A DNA stretch of 40,835 nt from CAZOSF01 sp964582415 (GTDB taxonomy: Bacteria > Bacteroidota > Bacteroidia > Flavobacteriales > Flavobacteriaceae): contig CAZOSF010000012.1 in assembly GCA_964582415.1 (NCBI GenBank), positions 1 to 40,835 on the forward strand, written 5' to 3'. The notes under the pieces were generated by a model, which saw only the letters and a list, made by a program, of their open reading frames with translations, was not told the origin of the DNA and did not search any database. The first letter of the stretch is position 1; every line of letters starts with the position of its first letter. A program made the position numbers and the translations under genes. Shown here one piece after another: positions 1 through 8,202 of the stretch.

Positions 1-1649
1 TTGGGCGTTTCGATTTGTGGCCCAGCATTTAGATATGACAAAGCAATATCATCGATAACCAAGTCATTCCCACAGCCTCCAACACCGTTATTGATCAATA
101 CCAATTGCACATCGGTATTTGCTCCTGTGTTAAAGGAAATGGTGTACTCTTGCCAGTTGGGTTCGGGTCCGTTCGGGATATCGCCTGTATCGGTTTCTGA
201 AATTATAGTTCCTCCTGGTTCCTCAATACGGAACTTCACATTGGCAGGTATTCCACCATTTGGACAGATATTGGTATCGGTATCGTATACTGTGGTAATC
301 CAAGCGCTAAAGCTATAGTCCGTATTTTGGTTTAGGGTAATGGTTCTTCGATAGAATTCACCGGAGGTAATATCATCCGCATTGATAAAGAGCATGCGTC
401 CATCTACATCGTCTGGAGTATGGTCCTCCATACCAACATGCCATCCAGAATTCAATCCTGTAGAAGTATTGGTTACGGAGTATTCTCCATCTTCTACTTG
501 AGAAGTTGTGTTACATATATAGGTAGTCGTAGCACCATTCAAATCACAAACACGTCCGGTTCCTGTTCCAAAGTCCTCCAAGAAATCAATTCCACCACAA
601 GAAGGTTCAATAAAACAGTTCGGACTTTCCAAGAAGGTAATGGAAACACTTTCGGTAATGGTACAGTTATCGGCGGTTACTTCTACAGTATAAATACCAG
701 TTGTAGAAACGGTAATGGTTTGGGTAGTTTCACCCGTATTCCACAAATAGGTAGCCCCAGATGGATCTACGCCTTCTGGCACTGCCGTAATATCATAAGA
801 TGGGGTGTCGCAGAATACTTGGTCGCCTCCAAGATCAACCGTAAAGTTTGCCTCGGAAGTCACTTCCACATCATCGGTAAGAACAACCACGTCTCCGTTA
901 CAGTTGGTATAAGTAACACGAGCGGTATAGGTTTCATTACCTTGTGGACAAACCTCAACCGTTGAGTCGGTGCTAATTACGGTTCCACTGGAATCCAACC
1001 ATTCGAAAACATATGTAGGATCTCCTGCAGGGCTGAAGCTCCAAGCTTCATTAGAAGCCGTCCATGGTGAATCGGAAGTGTTTCTTCCTGGGGGTACGAA
1101 GGCAATGTCGCCGTCATTATTCTGAATTCCCAAGGCTGCATTTCCATCATTCCAAGTGGGACATACAGGCTTATCCTGCATATATACTTCAATCACATTA
1201 GAAAATTCGTAGAACACCACCATTTGTGTTGCTAACAAGTTATTACAAGTCCCAGAGAACATTGGAACTTCGTAATAAGCCACCACCAAAACACGGTTGG
1301 GNNNNNNNNNNNNNNNNNNNNNNNNNNNNNNNNNNNNNNNNNNNNNNNNNNNNNNNNNNNNNNNNNNNNNNNNNNNNNNNNNNNNNNNNNNNNNNNNNNN
1401 NATCGATTCTACCGTATAAAGGTTGGTAGCAGATTCAAAAGTTTCCAAAAAGGTGGCCGTGATTTCGGCGCATCCATTTCCTGTTCCACATTCGATGGTA
1501 ACATCAGGTCCAGCGTCCACAAATAGGGATCCGGGTCCTTGTCCGAAGGTGGTGCTGGTACAAGCAAATAAAACAATTAGGAAACTGGCAAGTGCAGTGA
1601 TTTTGTGCGAAAACAAAGGCTGCAAACGCTTAGGTAAGTAACTTGTCAT
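1..1649 (-). CDS. Secreted choice-of-anchor L protein, N-terminal part (probable T9SS cargo)
   Basis: Read leftward from ATG at 1649; the frame stays open to the window edge, so the C-terminus is missing. The N-terminus is a long signal peptide (hydrophobic stretch ITALASFLIVLFACTSTTFG) followed by VDAGPDVTIECG, a start typical of flavobacterial gliding-motility-associated large proteins. After the N gap the protein resumes with PNRVLVVAYYEVPMFSG and then VIEVYMQDKP...PPGRN...NEAWSFSP, the conserved core of the choice-of-anchor L domain. Next comes a PKD/SprB-like stretch (YLWNTGETTQTITVSTTGIY) and a jelly-roll-like domain with FEDFGTG-type start, GWHVGMEDHTPDD and DLVIDDIALSY. Family members usually end in a T9SS type A or B sorting domain, which would lie outside the window. 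Function beyond secretion and surface adhesion is not known; that is inference. Plus-strand open frames here are shadows. Confidence 0.85.
   Translation of the reverse strand, partial: MTSYLPKRLQPLFSHKITALASFLIVLFACTSTTFGQGPGSLFVDAGPDVTIECGTGNGCAEITATFLETFESATNLYTVESXXXXXXXXXXXXXXXXXXXXXXXXXXXXXXXXXXPNRVLVVAYYEVPMFSGTCNNLLATQMVVFYEFSNVIEVYMQDKPVCPTWNDGNAALGIQNNDGDIAFVPPGRNTSDSPWTASNEAWSFSPAGDPTYVFEWLDSSGTVISTDSTVEVCPQGNETYTARVTYTNCNGDVVVLTDDVEVTSEANFTVDLGGDQVFCDTPSYDITAVPEGVDPSGATYLWNTGETTQTITVSTTGIYTVEVTADNCTITESVSITFLESPNCFIEPSCGGIDFLEDFGTGTGRVCDLNGATTTYICNTTSQVEDGEYSVTNTSTGLNSGWHVGMEDHTPDDVDGRMLFINADDITSGEFYRRTITLNQNTDYSFSAWITTVYDTDTNICPNGGIPANVKFRIEEPGGTIISETDTGDIPNGPEPNWQEYTISFNTGANTDVQLVLINNGVGGCGNDLVIDDIALSYLNAGPQIETP
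1302..1401. other. Assembly gap (100 N), true missing sequence
   Basis: Exactly 100 N inside the choice-of-anchor L gene. The two flanks share no repeat, unlike the other two gaps in the window, so real sequence is missing and the length of 100 is nominal. The part of the choice-of-anchor L family that normally precedes the PNR...V motif (a region with a phenylalanine/cysteine-rich FCFYG-type motif) is absent, which suggests the true gap is longer than 100 bp. Confidence 0.9.
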
Positions 1650-1715
1650 TTCGGAATGATTGGTGGTTATTTAGGGCTAATGTAAACAAAAATTTAACGA
1701 AATATATGTAGGAAG

Positions 1716-1729
1716 AACCTTTTTAGGTT
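1716..1729. repeat. Short inverted repeat AACCT-N4-AGGTT
   Basis: A 5-bp inverted repeat with a four-T loop lies between the endonuclease-fold gene and the choice-of-anchor L gene, both leftward. On the minus strand it is not followed by a T-run, so it is a poor terminator; it may be an operator or nothing. Confidence 0.3.
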
Positions 1730-1767
1730 AAATGACAGAAAATTCCCATAAATGGTAATTACACCCC

Positions 1768-2715
1768 CTATTTTTCTAAGGTGAAAACCGAATAAACGGG
1801 AAAATGATCGCTATACCCCCCTAAATATTTTTTTCCTACATAGGTTCGAAAAGGGGTCCCTTTATATTTACCTGAATACTCTTGTAATTCATGAGGATGA
1901 TAAATTACAGCCGTATCAAACTGGAAAGGATTGTCGTGTAATTGCAGAAAATTGTGGGACACCAAAATCTGATCGAATAGATGCCAAGTGTTTTGGTGGC
2001 TCAAACTTCCTTCCTCATGAGTAAGCAACGATTCCATGGGGTTGTAGAATCCTCCGGCTATTAATTTTAAGAGGCTGTCGCTTTTTGGGTCATCGTTAAA
2101 GTCGCCCATTACGACAATTCGCGCATCCGGTTCCCCTTCACGAATGGCATTGATAATTTCTAGATTTCGTTCGGCCGCAACCACGCGCTTATAAGAAGTT
2201 TCCTCGGTGCCCTGTCTACGGGAGGGCCAATGATTGACAAGGAAATGAACCTTTTGGTTAAGTATCCAACCCGATACTTGAAGAATGTCTCGCGTAAAAT
2301 CCCGCTCGCCCAATTCATTGGTGACATATACCGTATGGCTAAAACTATGTTCTACACGAAAGTATTTTTTTCGATAGATAAGGGCATTATCAATCCCCCG
2401 TTCATCGGGAGATTCATGGTGAACAATGCCATAACCCTTTAATTTTAGATGCTTTGTTTCCAGAAGGGCTTCTAGGACTGTCTTGTTTTCTACTTCTGCC
2501 AATCCCACGACAACGGGTGGGAAGCCAATCTTTTCTAGTCCGATATGCGAGATGGCTTTACCCAATTTCTTCAGCTTTTTTTGAAATCGTTTTTCGGTCC
2601 ATTCTTTATCGGAGGTTGCTGTAAAATCGTCATCGAGGGTTTTTGGGTCGTTTTTTGTATCGAAGAGATTTTCAACATTATAAAAGGCAAAGCTGTACTG
2701 ATCTTGAGGCACCAT
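1768..2715 (-). CDS. Endonuclease/exonuclease/phosphatase family protein
   Basis: A 315-residue protein of the EEP superfamily (DNase I / phosphodiesterase fold), a metal-dependent phosphodiester hydrolase. The order of conserved motifs is complete: FYNVENLFD near the start (metal-coordinating Asn), GLAEVEN around residue 72 (catalytic Glu), LVNHWPSR near 160 (catalytic His), VMGDFNDDP near 200 (Asp and Asn), and GYSDHFPV near the end (SDH motif). The substrate cannot be read from sequence; DNA, phosphoinositide-like or other phosphodiesters are all possible. No clear signal peptide is seen in this start, so a cytoplasmic location is possible. It diverges from hflX across an 87-bp spacer. Confidence 0.88.
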   Translation of the reverse strand: MVPQDQYSFAFYNVENLFDTKNDPKTLDDDFTATSDKEWTEKRFQKKLKKLGKAISHIGLEKIGFPPVVVGLAEVENKTVLEALLETKHLKLKGYGIVHHESPDERGIDNALIYRKKYFRVEHSFSHTVYVTNELGERDFTRDILQVSGWILNQKVHFLVNHWPSRRQGTEETSYKRVVAAERNLEIINAIREGEPDARIVVMGDFNDDPKSDSLLKLIAGGFYNPMESLLTHEEGSLSHQNTWHLFDQILVSHNFLQLHDNPFQFDTAVIYHPHELQEYSGKYKGTPFRTYVGKKYLGGYSDHFPVYSVFTLEK

Positions 2716-2752
2716 ACTCTTTTCTTAAAAAGTTAAAATACAGGGTAAAGTA

Positions 2753-2760
2753 CAAAAATA
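2753..2760 (-). promoter_or_regulatory. Candidate -7 element TATTTTTG for the endonuclease-fold gene
   Basis: On the minus strand this reads TATTTTTG, a perfect match to the Bacteroidota TANNTTTG element, about 38 bp before the start codon. No good -33 TTTG was found at the expected distance. Confidence 0.5.
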
Positions 2761-2777
2761 CCCATTAAACAGTTTTG

Positions 2778-2785
2778 TACCTTTG
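2778..2785 (+). promoter_or_regulatory. Candidate -7 element TACCTTTG for hflX
   Basis: TACCTTTG matches TANNTTTG and lies 18 bp before the hflX ATG, predicting a leader of roughly 14 nt. No -33 TTTG stands at the usual spacing. It is divergent from the element at 2753-2760. Confidence 0.55.
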
Positions 2786-2802
2786 TGGCTTAAATCGATT
2801 TT

Positions 2803-4011
2803 ATGTTAGAGCAACAGGAACATGAGTATGAGAAGGTCGTTTTGATAGGTTTGATTACCAAGTATCAGAATGAAGAAAAATCGAAAGAATATTTGGATGA
2901 ACTTGAGTTTTTGGCCTATACCGCAGGAGGGGAAGTGCTAAAGCGCTTTACCCAAAAGATGGATATGCCCAACCCCAAAACATTTATTGGTTCAGGTAAG
3001 ATGGAGGAAGTACGCGCCTATGTAGAAGAAAACGAAATAGGTACTGCTATTTTCGATGACGAACTTTCTCCCGCACAACAAAAGAATATCGAGCGGGAGC
3101 TGCGTTGTAAAATCATCGATCGAACCAATCTCATACTCGACATCTTTGCCCAACGGGCCCAAACTAGTTATGCCCGTACCCAGGTCGAATTGGCACAATA
3201 TGAATACCTCCTACCGCGACTAGCGGGAATGTGGACCCACTTAGAACGCCAGAGAGGGGGTATTGGAATGCGGGGTCCTGGAGAAACGGAAATAGAAACC
3301 GACCGGAGGATTGTTAGAGATCGTATTGCCCTTCTCAAAAAGAAATTGGAGAGCATCGATAAGCAGATGGCAGTACAGCGGGGAAATAGGGGGTCTTTAG
3401 TTCGTGTGGCGCTTGTAGGGTATACGAATGTTGGGAAATCTACCTTGATGAATGTTCTGAGCAAAAGCGAGGTTTTTGCCGAGAATAAGTTGTTTGCAAC
3501 TTTGGACACAACGGTACGTAAAGTAGTGATTGGGAACTTGCCATTCTTACTTTCCGATACGGTTGGATTTATTCGTAAGCTACCTACCCAATTGGTGGAA
3601 TCCTTTAAGAGTACTTTGGATGAGGTGCGTGAAGCCGATTTACTTTTACACGTGGTAGATATTTCCCACCCCTCCTTTGAAGATCATATCGCATCTGTTA
3701 ACCAGATCCTGGATGAAATTGAAAGCAAGGATAAGCCAACGATTATGGTTTTCAATAAGATTGATGCCTACATGCCAGAGGTGATTGAAGAAGATGATTT
3801 AACCACGGAGCGAAATGAATCCCACTATACCCTTGAGGAGTGGAAGAAAACATGGATGGCGAGAACCGATGGAGATGCTATTTTCATTTCGGCAATCAAT
3901 AAAGAGAACTGGGAAGAATTTAGAAGACTCGTGTATCAGAAGGTGCGTGATATTCATGTCACGCGTTTTCCGTACAACAACTTCCTATATCCAGAAGAAT
4001 TTATGGAATAA
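2803..4011 (+). CDS. hflX: GTPase HflX, ribosome-splitting factor
   Basis: A 402-residue HflX GTPase, known as a 50S-binding factor that splits stalled or hibernating ribosomes, for example after heat stress. The N-terminal HflX-specific domain includes KTFIGSGKMEEV (residues 59-70) and FDDELSPAQQKN (84-95), followed by the glycine-rich linker RGGIGMRGPGETEIETDRR (151-169). The G domain has G1 GYTNVGKS (206-213), G3 DTVGF (252-256) and G4 NKID (318-321). Length is normal for the family. It is a single-gene unit: a promoter element lies just upstream and a strong terminator directly follows the stop codon. Confidence 0.97.
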   Translation: MLEQQEHEYEKVVLIGLITKYQNEEKSKEYLDELEFLAYTAGGEVLKRFTQKMDMPNPKTFIGSGKMEEVRAYVEENEIGTAIFDDELSPAQQKNIERELRCKIIDRTNLILDIFAQRAQTSYARTQVELAQYEYLLPRLAGMWTHLERQRGGIGMRGPGETEIETDRRIVRDRIALLKKKLESIDKQMAVQRGNRGSLVRVALVGYTNVGKSTLMNVLSKSEVFAENKLFATLDTTVRKVVIGNLPFLLSDTVGFIRKLPTQLVESFKSTLDEVREADLLLHVVDISHPSFEDHIASVNQILDEIESKDKPTIMVFNKIDAYMPEVIEEDDLTTERNESHYTLEEWKKTWMARTDGDAIFISAINKENWEEFRRLVYQKVRDIHVTRFPYNNFLYPEEFME

Positions 4012-4037
4012 AAAAACCCCGTTCTCGGGGGCTTTTC
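4011..4037. terminator. Bidirectional intrinsic terminator between hflX and the DUF3078 gene
   Basis: A perfect CCCCG/CGGGG stem (4017-4021 with 4026-4030, loop TTCT) is flanked by an A-run at 4011-4016 and a T-rich run from 4033. It can serve both hflX (+) and the convergent DUF3078 gene (-), that is, the end of the long SUF operon. Confidence 0.85.
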
Positions 4038-4058
4038 TTTATTGGGATAATCAATCCA

Positions 4059-4991
4059 TTATTCAAATTTGTAGGTTAGACCCACACCAATGGCTTCGCG
4101 AATTTGGAAACCTTTTACGGCATTATCGTCATAAATGGCTTGAAAAGCGATATTGGTAGTAAGCCATTCGTTTACCTTCATGTTGACATTCGCGGTATAA
4201 TCTACGTCCATGTTTTGAGGGTCTTCCAGATAGTTAGAGTACAATGCCAAGATATTCTCCATGCTTACGTTCTTCATCAAATCGAATTTGGCATAACCGT
4301 TAATGGCAAAACCTAATTCGAATCGCAGTGTCTCATTGGCATCAACACCAAAATAGGCATTATCGGCATCCAGTTTGTTTCTTGGGTCATTGGGATCGGT
4401 AAATTGGCCATCCACCAAAACCAAACGTGCTGTAGCTGGAGCAAAGTTCACTTTCAAATTGTCGCTTTTTTTCCACATGGCACCTGGTCCAATCATGAGA
4501 TAGGCAGGGGAGAGAAATTTTGTGATTCTACTGCGGGATTTGATGGTTACATTTTGGCCATTTACCACCACCACTTCTTCGGTTTCTTCAAAACCTGAAT
4601 CAAACTGGGTTTTAAAATTCAAGATAGCAGAATAGTACCAATTGGTCTCTCCAATTCTTTTTCCTAAAGTAGAAGTGAATTCCAGTCGGTCGTTGGTTTT
4701 CTGAATGTATTCCTGGTTTTTGATTTTGGTCGCACCATAGTCGGCCATTATTCTGTTATCCCAGCTAAGACTTCCTTTTTTGTAATTGAAGTCATAAGCT
4801 CCGGTAAGGTTTCCAGAGATATTGGAAACGCCACCTCCTTGCCATTCGGCATTGAAAGCGGCTTGGTTAAACAGTAAGGAGACGGTTCCGGAGGTTTTCC
4901 ACCCTTCGTCCGAAGCTTCTGTTTCTGTTTCTTGAGCCTGAGCTGTTAATGCAATACAACAGGCTACCCATAAGAATGTTAGTTTTTTCAT
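4059..4991 (-). CDS. DUF3078 domain protein, secreted or outer-membrane
   Basis: A 310-residue protein with a clear signal peptide (MKKLTFLWVACCIALTAQAQ). The mature part begins with GWKTSGTVSLLFNQAAFNAEWQ, the hallmark of DUF3078, and is built of alternating aromatic beta strands ending in GVGLTYKFE, which suggests a small outer-membrane beta-barrel. Biochemical role is unknown. It is the last gene of the SUF operon strand, 49 bp after the DUF2480 gene, and may be only loosely tied to Fe-S assembly. The terminator at 4011-4037 follows. Confidence 0.85.
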   Translation of the reverse strand: MKKLTFLWVACCIALTAQAQETETEASDEGWKTSGTVSLLFNQAAFNAEWQGGGVSNISGNLTGAYDFNYKKGSLSWDNRIMADYGATKIKNQEYIQKTNDRLEFTSTLGKRIGETNWYYSAILNFKTQFDSGFEETEEVVVVNGQNVTIKSRSRITKFLSPAYLMIGPGAMWKKSDNLKVNFAPATARLVLVDGQFTDPNDPRNKLDADNAYFGVDANETLRFELGFAINGYAKFDLMKNVSMENILALYSNYLEDPQNMDVDYTANVNMKVNEWLTTNIAFQAIYDDNAVKGFQIREAIGVGLTYKFE

Positions 4992-5040
4992 GGTTTTCGT
5001 TTAATGATACAAAAATAGTTTTTGGGGATGAAAATGAGTC

Positions 5041-5714
5041 CTATTCTCGATTTTTCTTGGGTTTAAACAAGGGAACCGATGAACAGGCTTCGCCATACAT
5101 AATGCTTTTGGCAATGGGTTTTAATTTTTGTGCCAGCAAAACATAGGCGTTTTTGGGGATAGGTTTATTAGAGCACCCTTTAATTATCAGGGGTTTGTTT
5201 TCATATTCAGAAATATCCATATCATGGATAATTTCAGTAAATAAGGTGTGTTCAAGATCTTCCAATGAGCCAATCACCACTTTTTTGGCGGTTTCACTCA
5301 GTTTAATACTCACCAGAGTATAGGCCCAGGCTGGAATAATGGCGTCTGAAGAACAAAAGATAGCAACATAGGCATCNNNNNNNNNNNNNNNNNNNNNNNN
5401 NNNNNNNNNNNNNNNNNNNNNNNNNNNNNNNNNNNNNNNNNNNNNNNNNNNNNNNNNNNNNNNNNNNNNNNNNNNNAGGCCCAGGCTGGAATAATGGCGT
5501 CTGAAGAACAAAAGATAGCAACATAGGCATCTTGAAAAGAGGAAAGGTCGAGTGCATTCACAGCATCTCGGAATTCATTTTCCTTCACCACCAACCCTTG
5601 CCATAGCCAGGGAGCAATATCCAAAGAGAGTCTTGGACCTGATGGATAGAAGTCTTCCAAATCGATAGTGATCAATGGACTTTTAGCAACCCTATTTACA
5701 ATTTCGCCCTCCAT
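5041..5714 (-). CDS. DUF2480 family protein (split by a false assembly gap)
   Basis: Starts at ATG 5714, overlapping the stop of the DUF59 gene by one base (TAATG), and ends at 5041. As given, it is broken by 100 N, but the 55 bp on both sides of the N are identical. Removing the N and one repeat copy leaves a clean 172-residue protein: MEGEIVNRVAKSPLITIDLE, then DAYVAIFCSSDAIIPAWAY, then IKGCSNKPIPKNAYVLL and SIMYGEACSSVPLFK. These cysteine-containing motifs (CSSDAI, KGCS, GEACSSVP) are the DUF2480 signature. No function is established; its place behind sufE and sufT in Bacteroidota and its conserved cysteines make a role in Fe-S or metal handling a reasonable inference. The gene should not be called a pseudogene. 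Confidence 0.88.
5322..5531. repeat. Unmerged contig overlap: 55-bp perfect repeats around 100 N
   Basis: 5322-5376 and 5477-5531 are the same 55 bp in direct orientation, separated by exactly 100 N (5377-5476). Collapsing them (155 bp) restores the DUF2480 reading frame. The same 55-bp unit length recurs at 30087-30296, which points to a k-mer-sized overlap left by a de Bruijn graph assembler, not to biology. Confidence 0.97.
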
Positions 5715-6040
5715 TATAGCATTCCTAATTCCAATTTTGCTTCTTCGCTCATCAAATCTTGATTCCATGGCGGGTCGAAGGTGATTTCCACACGGGCATC
5801 TTTCACCATTTGAATACTTTTTACTTTTTCCTCCACCTCCACGGGTAGTGTTTCGGCTACTGGACAGTTTGGGGTGGTTAGGGTCATCAATATTTTTACC
5901 TCCTGGTTTTCATTCACAAAAACATCGTAAATCAAACCCAGTTCATAAATATCCACAGGAATTTCTGGATCATAGATGGTCTTGAGGACCTTTACTATTT
6001 TTTCGCCCAATTCGGCAGTATTTATTTTGGATGTACTCAT
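5714..6040 (-). CDS. DUF59 / MIP18-family Fe-S assembly protein (SufT-like)
   Basis: A 108-residue single-domain DUF59 protein. It shows DPEIPVDIYELGLIYDV at residues 24-40 and TTPNCPVAETLP at 55-66, with the family's conserved cysteine at 59, and RVEITFDPPWN near the end. Family members (SufT, PaaD, eukaryotic MIP18/CIA2) help mature or deliver Fe-S clusters. Its ATG overlaps the sufE stop codon (ATGA) and its stop overlaps the next start, so it is translationally coupled on both sides within the SUF operon. Confidence 0.92.
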   Translation of the reverse strand: MSTSKINTAELGEKIVKVLKTIYDPEIPVDIYELGLIYDVFVNENQEVKILMTLTTPNCPVAETLPVEVEEKVKSIQMVKDARVEITFDPPWNQDLMSEEAKLELGML

Positions 6041-6468
6041 GATTGCTCTTTTAGTTGGGCCTGAAACGCCACTGCATACAATTTCATTTGTTTCACCATG
6101 GAAACCAATCCGTTTGCGCGGGTTGGAGAAAGATGTTCCTTCAGCCCTATTTCGTCGATAAAATCAGTATTAGCCTGAACAATAGCATCGGGAGTTTGAT
6201 TGGAAAATACGCGTATCAGAATGGCAACGATCCCCTTAGTGATGATGGCATCACTATCGGCTGTAAAATGTACCCTTCCTTCCTGCAATTCAGCGTTTAG
6301 CCAAACTTTACTCTGACACCCGGTTATAAGTCGATCCTCTGTTTTCAATGAGGGGTCAATCAGGGGCAATGATTTTCCCAATTGGATGATGTGTTCGTAT
6401 TTCTCCATCCAATCGTCAAAAAAGGAAAACTCCTCGATTAATTCTTCCTGTACTTCCTGTATGCTCAT
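6037..6468 (-). CDS. sufE: SufE, sulphur-transfer partner of SufS
   Basis: A 143-residue SufE. The conserved persulphide-accepting cysteine is in TGCQSKVW (Cys51), and RANGLVSMVKQM is in the C-terminal helix. It takes sulphur from the SufS persulphide and passes it to SufBCD. I chose ATG 6468 (MSIQEVQEEL) over an in-frame TTG two codons upstream, because ATG is the normal start and it sits 2 bp past the preceding stop. Confidence 0.95.
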   Translation of the reverse strand: MSIQEVQEELIEEFSFFDDWMEKYEHIIQLGKSLPLIDPSLKTEDRLITGCQSKVWLNAELQEGRVHFTADSDAIITKGIVAILIRVFSNQTPDAIVQANTDFIDEIGLKEHLSPTRANGLVSMVKQMKLYAVAFQAQLKEQS

Positions 6469-6470
6469 TC

Positions 6471-6938
6471 TCAAGTATCTTCTAGAATTCTATTCTTTTG
6501 TGCGATCAATACTACGCTTCGATCAGTCTTTGAATACAGCGTTAGGATTCCCTCCTTTATAGTGAAAGACCCCGTATTTCTCAAGGCTTGAAGAAAATTG
6601 TTTTCCACTTCCATGATTTTGGGTTCACAGGCCATTTCTGTGGACCCTATTTCCGAAAATGTCACTGCGTATAAATCGAGATTGTAACTTCCAAAATATC
6701 GGTTGCAACCAGTAGTGCCATTGATTCGATGCTCCAATGCATCGAAGGATATGGTGGGAGTATTTTCAGAAACAGCCATGCTGCCAATATGCGTCACTGT
6801 ATAATTTCCAGACAATTGAACGATGTTCGCCGTGTCGATGACTTTTTTGGTTTCATCGCAACTGCTGAATCCAAAGCTTATTAAAACGATGGCGAATACT
6901 GCTCTCATAACCGCATTTTTAAAAATCGAAGATACCAT
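6471..6938 (-). CDS. META-domain (HslJ-like) lipoprotein
   Basis: A 155-residue lipoprotein with lipobox FGFSSC (Cys27; Cys17 if ATG 6908 is used, which gives a more typical short signal peptide). The mature part has the META/HslJ signature: GTTGCNRYFGSY near 94-105 and STEMACEPKIMEVENNFLQAL near 119-139. The family is linked to heat-shock and novobiocin resistance in E. coli (HslJ) without a defined reaction. It sits inside the SUF operon, 30 bp after sufS and 2 bp before sufE. A cell-envelope lipoprotein between two cytosolic Fe-S genes is unexpected from function but plausible as an operon passenger. Confidence 0.88.
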   Translation of the reverse strand: MVSSIFKNAVMRAVFAIVLISFGFSSCDETKKVIDTANIVQLSGNYTVTHIGSMAVSENTPTISFDALEHRINGTTGCNRYFGSYNLDLYAVTFSEIGSTEMACEPKIMEVENNFLQALRNTGSFTIKEGILTLYSKTDRSVVLIAQKNRILEDT

Positions 6939-6968
6939 AATTATGCCATACAGGGATTTAAAAATGTG

Positions 6969-8171
6969 TTAACGCAACATCAGTGCGGCTCGTTGGATTC
7001 CTTCCACCAAGGCATCCACTTCCTCTTTAGTATTATAGAAAGAAAAAGATGCGCGCACGGTACCGGGGATTTTAAAGAAATCCATAATCGGTTGGGCGCA
7101 GTGGTGCCCGGTACGAACTGCGATTCCCATTTTATCTAGGAGTGTACCTACATCATAAGGATGGATTCCTTCCAGATTAAATGAGATCACTGAGGTTTTA
7201 TGTGCGGCAGTTCCATAAATTTTTAAACCTTCAATGGTGCTTAGGCGCTCGGTGGCGTATTGAAGTAACTCGGTTTCATAGTTGCCGATTGCCTTCATTC
7301 CCAATCCGTTGAGGTAATCAATCGCAGCCCCAAAGGCAATACCTCCTGCAATGTTGGGGGTCCCTGCTTCAAATTTATGGGGCAATTCGGCGTAAGTGGT
7401 CTTCTCAAAAGAAACCTCTTTTATCATTTCTCCACCACCTTGGTAAGGAGGCAGTTTCTCTAACCATTGCTTTTTTCCGTAAAGAATTCCTACCCCAGTG
7501 GGGCCGCACATCTTATGAGCAGAAATTGTATAAAAATCTACATCGAGTGCACTTAAATCGGGCTGAATATGAGCCGAAGCTTGCGCCCCATCAACCAAGA
7601 CAGCTGCACCAACTTTATGGGCTTCTTCGATAATCCTTTCGATGGGATTGACGGTGCCCAGTGCATTCGAGACATGATTGACGAAAACCAGTTTGGTGTT
7701 TTTGGAAAGTAGCTCCCGAAAAGCCTCCATCACTAATTCTCCCTCCTCGTTCATCGGGATGACTTTGAGTTTTGCTCCAGTACGCTCGCAAAGCATTTGC
7801 CACGGGACAATATTGGAATGATGTTCCATGGCTGAAACCAACACCTCGTCTTTGGAAGTGAGAAAATTAGTAAATCCTTGGGCTACAATATTGATCGAAT
7901 GGGTAGTTCCCGCCGTAAAAATTACCTCTTCCGAATGGGCGATACCAAAATGTTTTTGAATCTTACGTCGTGCTGCTTCGTATGCGTCGGTCGCTTCCTG
8001 GGAAAGCGTATGTACCCCACGGTGAATATTGGCATTATACCGACTGTAATAATCTACGATACAATCGATAACCGCTTGAGGTTTTTGAGAGGTGGCGGCA
8101 TTATCCAAATACACAAGGGGTCGCCCATTTACCGTTCGGGTTAAAATGGGGAAGTCCTCGCGTATTTTCAT
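6969..8171 (-). CDS. sufS: SufS, group II cysteine desulphurase
   Basis: A 400-residue PLP enzyme that converts cysteine to alanine and an enzyme-bound persulphide for Fe-S assembly. YLDNAATSQKP lies at 21-31, the PLP lysine in SAHKMCGPTG (Lys220), and the catalytic cysteine in the short type-II loop RTGHHCAQP (Cys358). Length and motifs match SufS rather than IscS. I chose ATG 8171 (MKIREDFPIL); an in-frame TTG at 8186 adds five residues with no support. Confidence 0.96.
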   Translation of the reverse strand: MKIREDFPILTRTVNGRPLVYLDNAATSQKPQAVIDCIVDYYSRYNANIHRGVHTLSQEATDAYEAARRKIQKHFGIAHSEEVIFTAGTTHSINIVAQGFTNFLTSKDEVLVSAMEHHSNIVPWQMLCERTGAKLKVIPMNEEGELVMEAFRELLSKNTKLVFVNHVSNALGTVNPIERIIEEAHKVGAAVLVDGAQASAHIQPDLSALDVDFYTISAHKMCGPTGVGILYGKKQWLEKLPPYQGGGEMIKEVSFEKTTYAELPHKFEAGTPNIAGGIAFGAAIDYLNGLGMKAIGNYETELLQYATERLSTIEGLKIYGTAAHKTSVISFNLEGIHPYDVGTLLDKMGIAVRTGHHCAQPIMDFFKIPGTVRASFSFYNTKEEVDALVEGIQRAALMLR

Positions 8172-8202
8172 TACGTCGAATCCCAAAATTTAGCGTATGG
8201 AT

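Noticed and set aside
1..1641. Plus-strand open frames (for example 1-318, 420-965, 1423-1641)
   Set aside because: They are shadows of the minus-strand choice-of-anchor L gene, whose translation shows clear family motifs throughout.
5303..5768. Several minus-strand open frames that run through the N block
   Set aside because: They are chimeras of the two contig ends joined through N; the real gene is DUF2480 after removing the 155-bp artefact.
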